Of a stretch of DNA of 31,913 nucleotides, positions 10,993 to 20,684 are shown piece by piece. The notes below the pieces were generated by a model. That model was not told the DNA's origin, ran no database searches, and worked only from the letters and a program-made list of their open reading frames with translations. This DNA comes from Dichomitus squalens LYAD-421 SS1. Taxonomy: Eukaryota > Basidiomycota > Agaricomycetes > Polyporales > Polyporaceae. The translations under genes were made by a program, and so were the position numbers. Position 1 is the first letter of the stretch; each line of letters opens with the position of its first letter. The DNA lies in assembly GCF_000275845.1 (NCBI RefSeq), contig NW_006766895.1:262593-294505 (forward strand), written 5' to 3'.

Positions 10993-11885
10993 GTACGCTC
11001 ACCTAGCATCGGTGGACGTCTGGAGGACGCACCAACTAGAAACGACAAATTGCATTGCTTATCCTCCATTCAGTATATTCTGCCAATCTACCGGAATAGA
11101 CACTCGGAGCATCCGGTGTCTCACGACTGTTCATAACTCAAAGCAGGTCTTTTCACATCTCTCTACATCACTCGAAAACGTATCCTTGTCGCAGCAGTAT
11201 CTTGTCCCGCATTGGAATGTATATCTTTGTATCTCGTACTCCCTTGTAACATCATGTCGTCGCGGTTAAATTGGACCACATTGCATACTCACTTGTCCAT
11301 AAGGCATTCGCTCTTTTTCTCTCACCGGAGTGGCACATTTGACTTGGAGTCGAGATGTAGGTGACGTCGACACCTGATCCTGTAATTCATTTCCGTAATA
11401 TAGATCAATAAGTAGCGCTTCTTAGTTTGCTGGTTGATTTGTCGTGTCAGAGCTGCTCGTTTCCTCGGGAATCACTCATATTATCTCCCCGTGCTTGTTA
11501 CGGGTGAACGCATACCAGATACCTTTAGCTTGGTGCATGTCAGTGTGCCCGACATCTACACATCCCGAGCTGCATAATTTACATCAATACACGCGAATCG
11601 GCTCACCTAAGTCATTATGTATGCCTAAAGGCAATCTAACAGAGAAGTTACGTTCGGCCACCGGCAAGTGCATTCCCCGGCTCGATTGTGCTAGGGGCGA
11701 CCGCTACCTCCTTCGTAGGGCGGTTGTGTGCATTATCCCCCGCTAAAGGCTATTATACCCAGCATCGAGATGCTTGTTGTGTTGCTTATAAGGCACCTCA
11801 ACTCGGAATAACGGGAGCAATGTCCCGGCGGCATTGATAAATTCAAGTTGTAGTGCAAATATTCATGTACAAAAGGGACGCTCAC
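10993..11885. other. convergent intergenic region, no gene seen
   Basis: An 893-base interval between the 3' ends of the RING gene (+) and the SDR gene (-). It should hold both terminators and 3' UTRs. Open frames up to about 100 codons occur but resemble no family and have no matching splice pattern. Confidence 0.45.
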
Positions 11886-12991
11886 TTAGCCTAGCCTCCA
11901 CTCTCCACCCGTGTAGTTCAGGAACAAGCCATTATCGGAAGGCGAAAGCGCATCGATGACCTTCAGCTGAGCTACGACTGATTGCTCGGGCGTCAGAATC
12001 TGAATGGGAATGCCAGACGAGATCGTTTTGTTTAGAAAGGCCGAAAAGGCTTGACTAGCTGGTGTAGGCACTGAGAGAGCACATCAGCTCATGCGAAATG
12101 AAATGGCCATGGACTCGAAGTAACGCACCACCGGCGACACCAGTGGCAGACGTGTCTACTAGCCCGGGGTGGAGACTGGCGACGACAAAGCCTTCATCCT
12201 TGAGCTGGACCGCATACTTCGTGGTCGCGAGGAGGCCCGCGGCCTTCGTCACCCCATACGCCACTGCGAGAGCGAAATCGAAGCTCCGAACGAAGTCAGG
12301 TTGAGAGGCCTCTGTGCCGATGACGACGATCTTCTTGGTAGAGGATGCGCGGAGAAGGGGTAGGAATGCCTTGATGCTGTGTACAGGACCAAGCCCGTTG
12401 GCCTTGAACTACGGAGCGAAGCTGGAAGTCAGACCGGTATCAGGTTGACGTCATACTAACTGCCGTACCGCTTCGACGAAATCGGAGTCAAGTTGTTCCA
12501 CATCAGGGCTGCGCCAAGTATATTAGATTAGCAACCATGGAGTTGAAGGAGCACGCACTAGTCGTCAAATCCGTTATAGATAGTAGCTGGGTTCATCCTA
12601 GCAGCATTGTGGATCAGGTAGTCCAACGTCCCGCCGGTAATTTCTGCCACCTGCCTCGACGCAAGCTGTTCGAGACATGCAGCATGAGTACAAAACGAAT
12701 TAGCAGACGATCGTGGACAGCAACCCAACCTCTAGCGTGGGACAGTCGGCTATGTCACCTGCTACTACATGGACGTTCTTGAGACCCGCAATGGCAGAAG
12801 TAAGATGGGTCGATTTGGCCGGGTTGCGGACGAGAGCGATAACCACGGCATCAGGCCGTTTGGCCTGTAAGTGCGGGATATATCAACTACAGGATGACAG
12901 GTACAAGCCCAGTAGGAGTTTTGCTTACAAGCTGGCGAATGTATTCGAGGCCCAATCCGCGAGAAGCACCGACTACGAGGTATGATGGCAT
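11886..12991 (-). CDS. classical short-chain dehydrogenase/reductase, C-factor / sniffer-like, 269 aa
   Basis: Exons on the minus strand: 12991-12929, 12864-12730, 12665-12559, 12508-12469, 12408-12129, 12070-11886; introns are 50-64 nt and all phases fit. The protein starts MPSYLVVGASRGLGLEYIRQ with the Rossmann glycine motif GASRGLG at residues 8-14. Next come GDIAD (cofactor/adenine region), LIHNAA at 83-88 in place of the usual NNAG, and the catalytic pair Tyr166-x3-Lys170 in AYGVTKAA, followed by SLHPGLVDT. The usual catalytic Ser before the Tyr is not obvious (the strand reads VIGTEAS). The length is normal for NAD(P)-dependent SDRs of the fungal carbonyl-reductase / C-factor group, cytosolic enzymes that oxidise or reduce carbonyl substrates; the substrate cannot be inferred. 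The gene is convergent with the RING gene and seems intact. It is not a copy of the truncated extended SDR at the left edge, which belongs to a different subfamily. Confidence 0.9.
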
Positions 12992-13255
12992 GGTGACTGG
13001 GGATAGCAAGGAAAGATGCTGGGATACAATCCGTGGTCGCTTGCTAGGCAAACATTTATAGATTCGTATAATCCCCAGACCTATGCCATCCGTACACGCA
13101 ATGATGGCAGCCGCACGTCAAGGCAGTTACCCCTGTCTGCGCTGACTCCTCCGCAAACCCGATGGGCGGCTCATCGGATTGTGGACAAAACCGCCTGATA
13201 GCGCCTCCAGCCGCATCGACACGTACCAGTGTTGCCGTCTCGTCAGGTACTAACC
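12992..13255. promoter_or_regulatory. 5' flank of the SDR gene
   Basis: This is the upstream region for the minus-strand SDR. No gene and no clear TATA box were seen. Confidence 0.3.
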
Positions 13256-13288
13256 CCGCTCAAAGTCGGCGTATTTTCGTAGCCGCCC
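13256..13288 (+). repeat. dispersed direct repeat, copy 1 (33 bp)
   Basis: It starts CCGCTCAAAGTCGGCGTATT and matches copy 2 at 13979-14011 at 30 of 33 positions. All three differences are C/T or G/A transitions. The copies lie 723 bp apart in the same orientation. Confidence 0.8.
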
Positions 13289-13847
13289 GTATCGCGTCCA
13301 TCCGTATTTTTAGATCCAACGCCAGCCCTTCGTCACGTGGTCGCTTACCGCGTTTTTCGTACACGCCTTCTCGTACTTTACGGTGATCTCCCCTTCAATG
13401 TTTTGTCTGATTCCCCAGGAGAGGGGTCGAACGCCTCACCGTAAAAACACCGCTGACTCAGAGTCTCAGACCTACGAAACCCATATCTCCGAACATCTCG
13501 GAGTAGTCCGAGTCAGCTAATGACAGCTCCCTCCCCTGGCAAGTCATCCCAGAGACGTAAAAGGAGGAGAATCGGAAAATTTTCTTTGAGAAGCAGTCAG
13601 ATCTGGTCACATGTCTGGTTCTACTGCTATCTAGCATCCAACTTATGCAGCCTTGGGGAGCCCTGTAAGAAATCTTCTACGGAAAGTTAGATTGCGGCGC
13701 ATTGCCAATATGCTCTGTTGGAAGACCAACTGGATCTCGTAGCATAGTGTGTATAATGCATGACCTGGAGAATTCATCTTGCATGGTTGGGCGACCTACT
13801 ATGAACGATGTCATCGCGATGGCGCTAAACACGTACCAGATTTGCAG

Positions 13848-13888
13848 CCAGTTCAAACCAGTCAAACCAGTCAAGCCAGTCAAACCAA
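13848..13888 (+). repeat. short tandem repeat, 9-bp unit ACCAGTCAA
   Basis: About four and a half imperfect copies of a 9-base unit (CCAGTTCAA, ACCAGTCAA, ACCAGTCAA, GCCAGTCAA, ACCAATCC). A 9-base unit keeps reading frames open on both strands (GLTGLTGL-like and QTSQTSQ-like peptides), which explains the short open frames here. No gene is supported. Confidence 0.85.
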
Positions 13889-13978
13889 TCCTGGGCCTGT
13901 GACAAGCAAAGCGGAGACAGCGTGGACCCCTTTCCCAGCTATGGATGAAGTACCTTCAAGTTGCATGAAAAATTAGCA

Positions 13979-14011
13979 CCGCTCAAAGTTAGCGTATTTT
14001 CGTAGCTGCCC
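13979..14011 (+). repeat. dispersed direct repeat, copy 2 (33 bp)
   Basis: It starts CCGCTCAAAGTTAGCGTATT. It is the second copy of the repeat at 13256-13288, differing by three transitions. It lies just upstream of the GATGCATCC cluster. Confidence 0.8.
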
Positions 14012-14128
14012 ATTTCTCGCCCGCCCGGTGTCGCTCGGCTATGCCACATTGTGCGTCCACCGCGCGTCGCTCGGGATGGCCTTAAGTCAAGAGGCCTGTG
14101 CGGTATACGGTAGGTATTCAGTACTCCA

Positions 14129-14348
14129 GATGCATCCGTACTGGTGCTCCATCACCCGATGGATGCATCCGAAGTACGGTACACGGATGCATCCACGGTA
14201 AGATGCATCCAGGGGCTATGGATCCACCCATGCCCCATCCATACGGGGTGCGGTTATCCGTAAGGGACGTAGATCCGAGTCAGTAGGGATGCATCCAAAC
14301 TAGGGACACTGATGCATTCACGCCCCATCCATACGGTGTGCAGCTATC
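14129..14348 (+). repeat. cluster of GATGCATCC motifs with a ~90-bp duplicated unit
   Basis: GATGCATCC occurs exactly at 14129, 14162, 14186, 14202 and 14288, and as GATGCATTC at 14311. The core GATGCATC is its own reverse complement. A 28-base block (14231-14258, CCCCATCCATACGG core) recurs at 14321-14348 with a few changes, 90 bases downstream. The spacing of the nonamers is irregular (33, 24, 16, 86 and 23 bases), so this is not a simple tandem repeat or CRISPR. It could be subterminal repeats of a DNA transposon, a decayed satellite, or a cluster of protein-binding sites. Confidence 0.8.
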
Positions 14349-15244
14349 TGATGAGTGAGACAACAATCCATAGAAACAGAGCTGCATACAAGGTAGTGGC
14401 AAGGGACAGTTTATTTAAAGCGGCCCACATTGACCATTCCCGTCATGACAAAGGAGGTCAGCAAGCCACATTGCCGGGTACTAGGTCATCAAGATTCAAA
14501 TGGTGTGAAACAAGACGAGACATAGATAGAGCATACAATAGTATTTTCATAGCACAGATGAGATGATGCGCGACCTGCTTTCCATAGGCTGAGAGCGTTT
14601 GCGGTGGATCAAGTGGACGTCTGAAACGAACACGGCGGAAGGCTGCGGATGTGTCGTATCGCTAGTTATGGAATGAGAAGGATAGTGCAGCAGGTACCGG
14701 TACTCGAGCGGGCGTCGGCCGGCCGCGAGGACTTGGGCGGTTGATCCTAAGGGTTTCAGAGGGACTGCAGCAAAACCAATGTCCATGAAGTCGTGCAAAT
14801 ATGATGCCCCAGATAATCTACAGAGAGATACTTGCCGAGTCCTCCTTGGGACTGTACGTGCTCGACTTGCCGGTTCACCTTGACCAAACAAGAGCCGCAC
14901 GACAGATGCTCGAAGCAACACGCGGGCGCACATGGAGGCCGATTGTGTTCTTGCCCTGCTTGGACGTCACAAGCTCGACATTGAACGGCGAGAATGACTT
15001 GATCTATCCCAGCACCGGTGGCGGGGTGGAGACATCAACATTCGTGGGCCGTTGGACTTCCCGCAAAACGGTCTAATGGTGAGGGACGCTGCAGATGTCT
15101 TGCTTGGGGCATCAGTGAAGACGTGCATGGGCGACGAGCAAGTCTTCGAGAGAGAGAGGTCATAGACCGCTGAAAAAGGGAAGGTTCTCACTGAGATGTG
15201 CTGTTAACGTGCCTCCGCGCCAAGACTTCCGCTTTCGGAAATAC
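14349..15244. other. no resolved gene; weak coding-like patch at 14801-15165
   Basis: Most of this interval shows nothing recognisable. On the + strand, frame 2 is open from 14801 to 15076. Frame 1 is open across its end and reads GGDINIRGPLDFPQNGLMVR before a TAG at 15163-15165. The two could be pieces of one gene joined by a frameshift or a small intron, but no family was recognised and the minus strand is also partly open, so no gene is called. Confidence 0.3.
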
Positions 15245-15414
15245 CGGAGCGCTGGCGGTCCGCGCTCTCTGCTAGATCTGTCGGCCGCCTCTCTCTCCTT
15301 ACTCCCATTGTCTCTTCCTCACTCCGTCGTCTGGTCCTCATTCCATCGCCTCTTCCTGCCATTTTCGAATCCATTGGACTACTCTGACATTAACACACCA
15401 TATACTGAACGAAG
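15245..15414 (+). promoter_or_regulatory. pyrimidine-rich block, promoter / leader-like
   Basis: The + strand carries a dense C/T stretch (roughly 15285-15365, for example CCTCTCTCTCCTTACTCCC), as is often found just upstream of transcription starts in fungal genes with strong promoters. It ends about 50 bases before an ATG at 15415 with a favourable context (GAAGATGG). This supports a real or former transcription start here, although no complete gene follows. Confidence 0.4.
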
Positions 15415-15531
15415 ATGGCGAGGACACAACAGACGCATCGAAATCCTGCTAGACTCGTTCCCCTTCAAGCAAGCTGGTCTCACGTAATGACCTCACATGC
15501 GGTGTTACAAGATCCAATTCGATGGGAATAA
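15415..15531 (+). CDS. 38-codon open frame with a histone-H3-like first decapeptide
   Basis: The frame starts MARTQQTHRN, which shares seven of ten positions with the canonical H3 start MARTKQTARK, and stops with TAA at 15529-15531. A donor-like GTAATG lies at 15484 after the His codon, so the true product could continue by splicing. I could not find the conserved H3 or CENP-A histone-fold segments downstream (no RYRPGTVALREI-like or KLPFxRLVRE-like reading). The gene may be a relic, an unrelated short peptide, or chance. The pyrimidine block just upstream is the main reason to list it. Confidence 0.25.
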   Translation: MARTQQTHRNPARLVPLQASWSHVMTSHAVLQDPIRWE

Positions 15532-16772
15532 CGCTGCAAGTACACCGGTCTATTGGTGTAAAATTTTGCAACGCATGAGCATGCTACTGAGATCTGTCTC
15601 CATATGAGTATGACACTCCGCTCCTCGTTGCGGCTGTAGTGGTTCCGCGCCGCGCCGCGGGTCGTGTTCCGTCTCGGTAAGCTATATGTGTTAGTTCGTG
15701 TGGGCTGGTTCAAATTCGCTTCTATTTGACTTCTATCAGCTCGTGCTGCTGTCAACATGTCCCTGTAGCTATTCTCATCGCCACCACCCCATCTACAAAC
15801 CGTTGTCACGAAAACCGGTATGGATCTCTTCAACATGCTGTGCTTTGTTTCCCGGAAGGACGTGCACAGCCGGAGACGTGTGACTTTACGATTTCGGGGG
15901 ATATCTTCAATGGGAACGCAGAAAGACACCACACGACGGGCATTGGCCAATGTCCGTCGTGCCACCTTAGAGGATGCTTCGCCGTCGTGCACGTTGTTCG
16001 CTCATGGCCATTGCAGCTGCTTTGTTTGTGTTGATTCAGGGTACTATTTGCGACCGCTTTCTCAGAGATACCGTTTTCAGGTCTCCGAGCTTCAAATTGC
16101 AGAAGTTGCATAGCCATCAAGATAGCTGTTCGACGTTAACGCGTGACATAAGTGATATCATGGCTTCTTGCCCTGGCGCGCAATGCGTGATCGTGGTGAT
16201 GCGATAGACCTGCGGCGACTGCGGAACGCTTGCCCCATCGCTGTTACCGTTTGCTGACTTCGCCGTTGCTCAGGTTATGGACTTCGTGTACACTCGAAAG
16301 GCTCGCACATGCATCGATTCTCACGAAACCGGCCACAACGCGCCCGTACTTCCCAAGGGAGCGCCTCTTCCATGCATTGAACTCCAGTTTTTCTCACCAC
16401 CGGCAAACCACGATTCGAGTACCGGAGGTAAACGAGGCGGATGAAGGCTCCAATACTAGGCTAGAAGCACACCGTCACGCTTTCCTCACTACCGTCGGTG
16501 CATTTCGAGAACGCGATAGTACGACCTCGCCGCGATTTCGCGAGCCCAGGACGCTAGGTGTGGGTGACTATGCTGTAATATCTCTTCCTAGTCTTGCGAT
16601 ACTGCGTCCGAGGACACGAGTGCGCCAGCTCGTGTGGAATCCTATGTCCGTGTGGAACTCATACTTGAGGTTCAGGAGCTGACGTACTCTCAGGACGAGA
16701 TATAGAAGTCACTCGACGTACGTCTAATGTCTTTCCTCTCCCTCGGCTCAGCGCTCGCTACTGTACGCTAGG
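15532..16772. other. long stretch without a supported gene
   Basis: Open frames of 150-170 codons exist on both strands (for example - strand 15480-15992 and + strand 16230-16682). They are rich in Arg, Ser and Thr, match no family I know, and overlap other open frames of similar length. The right end should hold the promoter of the DUF6534 gene; no TATA box is obvious. Confidence 0.4.
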
Positions 16773-18758
16773 ATGGCGGAAGCTATCAGCCCTGAACTCG
16801 CCCTGTCGGTGAACGTGATGGGTTCGTGGGGATGCGTTCTCCTAGGTGCATTCTCTAGCAGCATATTATGGGGTATCGCTTGCATGCAGATGTGTGTAAA
16901 AGTCCGATCGACTGACTGCATTGGAACCACAGCTGACGACCACTGCAGATTTCTCTATTTCCTGATGTAGGACAAGCCCGCTCCTCAACGAGTGGGCTCA
17001 TTCATAACCGCTCATCGTCTAGATACGACAAGGATAGCGTCGGTCTGAAACTATTTGTGAGTTCAATGGACCTAGCTGCGACGTCACGCGCATTGACGTA
17101 CTCGTGCGCAGATTGTTCTCGTCTGGTCAATTTCGATCCAGCCTTCCCGCCATCGCACCTTTGCTAAGCACTATGACTTCTAGGGCTTTTACGACGGCAG
17201 ACCTCGCGCTCAGCATGGCTTCCAGTAACGCTGCCCCTCCATCCGTAGAATTGTCCCTGACTGAACGCTAGTGTTCCCTCCTCTAATTGTTCACTGGGGA
17301 TCCCCGGAGGTCTTGATACGTACACAGACGTAAGTGGAGTGAAGCCGTGTCCATACAAACCTGCTCTCACCCTGTTTCTAGGCTACTAAATGTACGTTGC
17401 TTCCATAATACCCGACGTTCAGCTCATAGGTTCACGCTGCCCCACAAAGCATCACGGCTGGATTTCGGTGCGTTAAACCTTGTTATGAGGGTATACCACA
17501 CATTTGACCTCCAGTGGGATAGATTGTCGTTGCCTTTTGTGTTCAGATGTTTTTCCTCTATAGGATTTATCGATGTGAGTCATAAGTTTCTAGACATCTA
17601 TCCTTATTCACGAAGGAGTGTCAGTCAGTGGAAATAGGTGGCTGTTCCCACTGCTTCTGGTAGGCCGTGAAAATTCGTCGAAGCGCATCCTCAATTGACA
17701 TCAGCGTAAAGCTCCCGTTTGCCCTTTGGGAGATTGGTCTGTTTCTCCGAGATGATTCGCTTCAGCTTGTTGCTGATTGACTGTATATCTCCATAGTTGG
17801 TTCTATTCGTAAGTTTCAATATCATATATTGTTTCACAGCTGGGTTGAAAAAGTTTGGATAGCATTGACGATCTGGCTGTGAGCGCTGTAGCATCACCCG
17901 AAATCCATGTTCTGTACTCACAGATGAGAAAGCTCTCGGCAGCCTCCAGTCAGCATTACTCCTGATCCGCGGAATATCGTACGTGTATTGACAGTGTAGG
18001 CAGTCAATTTGCAGGTGTACGTCTGACACATCCCACAGAACTTGGAAATAGCCATTCGCTCCGCGAGTGCCTTCGTGGATATCCTGATAACAGCTGCAAT
18101 GGTATATCTTCTATCGACCAACAGACAGTCGCATATTCGTCGGTGAGAGAGACAGACACATTCATCATCTAGTAGGACTGACCGCTCAAGAAGGACGAGC
18201 AAGATGGTTTCGCGCCTCATCATAATGACGGTGAACACAGGCGTTTGGACCGCCATCATCGCTCTTGCCGATGTTGCGCTGGTATAGTTCCGCCTTGATT
18301 ATCTTGAAGTCTCTTGTACTCAATTTTGGGCCCTAGATCGCTGCGTTTCCCAATGGCCTCCAGCTATTCGCCGTGGAACTCCCTCTGAACCCACTTTACT
18401 TGAATGCGCTGCTAGCGAACCTCAACGCAAGGCGCTTTGTGCGCCAAATCGATAGGAACCCTCTCAGTTTTGAGAGTAGTTTGGTAGCAGACCTCGGTTT
18501 ATATGGGCTGGACACGAGTAGCAGGGCGACTACCGACAAACGGGTGAGTGATGTCATGTCGAGTTCCTAGCCTTCCGAGGCACTGAAACAAGTTTGACGC
18601 CACAGGGCCGGAGATCGTCTTTAGCGATTCGCATCGAGACAACGTGCAGTATTCATGAGGATGATTTGGACTTGAGTAAAGGGAGGGTTCTTCCGATGCC
18701 GAAGGATGACTTGACGTCAAACGACATAGTTCAGGAGGTCAATCGTGCCGCTGTTTAA
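16773..18758 (+). CDS. DUF6534 family multi-pass membrane protein (middle unresolved)
   Basis: Supported exons: 16773-16891, 16949-16966 (18 nt), 17023-17056, 17523-17574, 17625-17659, 18039-18142, 18191-18281, 18337-18543, 18606-18758, with phase-consistent introns of 48-62 nt between neighbours. The N-terminus MAEAISPELALSVNVMGSWG begins the first hydrophobic helix and runs into a YDKDSVGLKLF loop. Later parts match the family: CVQMFFLYRIYRFSGN, SASAFVDILITAAMVYLL, and SRLIIMTVNTGVWTAIIALA followed by YLNALLANLNARRFVR, the most typical stretch of these basidiomycete proteins. The C-terminal tail is hydrophilic and ends NRAAV. The family is predicted to span the membrane about seven times; its function is unknown. 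The exons linking 17112-17522 and 17660-18038 could not be built: the frame continuing from 17112 (IVLVWSISIQP) meets a TAG at 17181. The gene is therefore either intact with splicing I cannot read, or damaged in the middle. Confidence 0.75.
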
Positions 18759-20684
18759 ACTCGTCGCGTGTGCTAGATGCATTCTTCGACATTGCGACGC
18801 TCGTTGTGATTCGTAAGCTCAGGCGCGAGTCCATCCGCCTGGAGAAATTGCTAGACATTGGCTGCAATTATGTATCAGCGAGATTGGCCAATAGTTCATC
18901 TGGTGTCTCTCCCTTGACCTCACTGTTAGATATGGCTAGTTGTATCCTCCTTTGAAGACTTCGCGTGGTCTCACATAAACCAAATGCTTTGTAGCAGCTG
19001 TTTGGGACGCATCCAAGGACACATAAGCAATTATGTGGCGTGACTACGTGGCAGTAATCGAAGCAGGTTACCGAGTGTCTTGCACATGGCGTTGCGATCC
19101 ACTTCTTGGCACCGTGCCTGTTTGCGTCGTTTGCGTCAACCCAAGTACTCATGCCGGTCGACTTGAGCCTGGATCATAGCGGCGTCATCGTAAGAAACCG
19201 CATCCAATGTTGGGCAGCTGTGGTGAACCTCTTTGGTAGATCATCCAGTGATCCTCTAACTGACGAAATCAGAGACAATTCTTCGAATCGAACTACGTTC
19301 GTAACTCACCCCTCGGCCGGTGGACGTGCCGAAAGTCCGTACTCTGGTCGTTGTCTGCGTGGCTCATCACCGCCTCATCGCCTGACCATTGCAGGGGCTG
19401 GACTTCGCTAGCTGGCCAGGTAGTTAGCAGCTGGTGTGATCCGAGAGCCTGGTATAGAGGCTCGTTACTTATTGCCCATGAGTGCCCAAGGTGACGCGTC
19501 CATCTACGTAGGGACGCAGGCAATGAACACTTCAGGTGGAGCGGGAACCGCCCTGAAGGTATAGCATACGTGTCGCAACGATACAGGAAATCTGAAACGG
19601 ATTATTGGTAGACGTCTGACGAACGACAAAGGGATATGGTGCAACCGAGGCACGAGTACAATAAGCTGAGGGGGCCCTAGTGCGCAATGTCCTGTGGCAG
19701 GCGCTCCTATGCTAATTTGCCAAGGTCAGCACTGCGCCCAGGAATTGCTTTGACACTGTCTCACCGTCGTAATAGTCGGCTGCGACTAGCCTAAATCAGT
19801 CGTTCACGCCTCCGTCAACACACGCCTCGCACATACAAGGAGAACGAACAGGGCAACTCACAGTTCCAAGGATATTTCCGGTTGGACTCGCTCCTGGAAG
19901 TCAGGTATGTCCTCGTTCTTTTTAGCACCTTCGTACGTTGACTTGTAGATCAGATACTCTGATAGCTTTTCCACAATGATGCCGCTGAATACAGGGGTCG
20001 GTTAGGTACACGTATTCGTATGCGGGATACACGGAAGATTCTACCGCTCGTTCATCGGGCAGATATTCGAAAGAGCTTCGGAGAAGCTACCTAATTCGCG
20101 CGTCGAGGTACGAGTCAGTACCCGTGCCTTACAAAAGGGTTGCTGAGCAGTTCGGGCACGTACTCTCCGAACTGAGCATATTCTTGAGGGTGCCGCTGCA
20201 CATCGCCACTTTCCGCCTAACAAGATAGTCATAGCCATCTGTGCTTGTGAGACGAACCCACTCGTTCATCCTGTCCCTCTCATCTCCCTGTTTTGGCAGG
20301 AGAATTTGTCAAGCCATGACGACTGCAGCAAAGAAGCTCCTCGGAAGGCAATTAGAGGCGTACTTGCATAGGAACATCTGCGGACATGATGGCGGCGCTG
20401 CTATTGTTAGGTAAGGGTCCGTTGACTCCGGTAATATTACGGTCTTCGGCCACCGATATTATACTGCGGTGAAAAGCGTACTTGTAATCAAGGAGCGGGC
20501 GACCGCGCAAAAAGGACAGTGGTGGTTGGGTGCAAAGAATCGACTCGAGGAAGCGCGCTTGTTGACGCAAACGGGCCGGTTGTTCCGTTTCCTTTTCGGG
20601 AGACATCTGCGCGGGGAGGTACAGGCATACTGCAGAGCACACTGAACAACCCTCTCGACGACTACTGCCACTCACACTGACCCA
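18759..20684. other. 1.9-kb stretch with no resolved gene
   Basis: Short coding-like patches occur on the + strand: 19479-19559 reads MSAQGDASIYVGTQAMNTSG and onward up to a GTATAG donor-like site, and about 19840-19905 reads ENEQGNSQFQGYFRLDSLLE up to a GTATGT donor. I could not join them into a gene or assign a family, so none is called. The right end must hold the UBC13 promoter. Confidence 0.4.

Noticed and set aside
13405..13450. tRNA-like T-arm (TTCGACC-like loop) near GAGGGGTCGAACGCCTC.
   Set aside because: The stem does not pair correctly around a canonical TTCRANY loop, and no acceptor, D or anticodon arms can be drawn.
14129..14348. The repeated nonamers were considered as a CRISPR array.
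   Set aside because: Repeats are too short, spacing is irregular, the genome is eukaryotic, and no cas genes are present.
15480..16682. Open frames of 150-170 codons between the H3-like start and the DUF6534 gene.
   Set aside because: No motif, no splice support, overlapping frames on the other strand equally open, and an atypical residue mix.
17691..18029. 112-codon minus-strand frame inside the DUF6534 locus.
   Set aside because: It lies in the unresolved part of a clearly plus-strand gene, has no recognised similarity and no promoter or splice evidence; noted only as unexplained.
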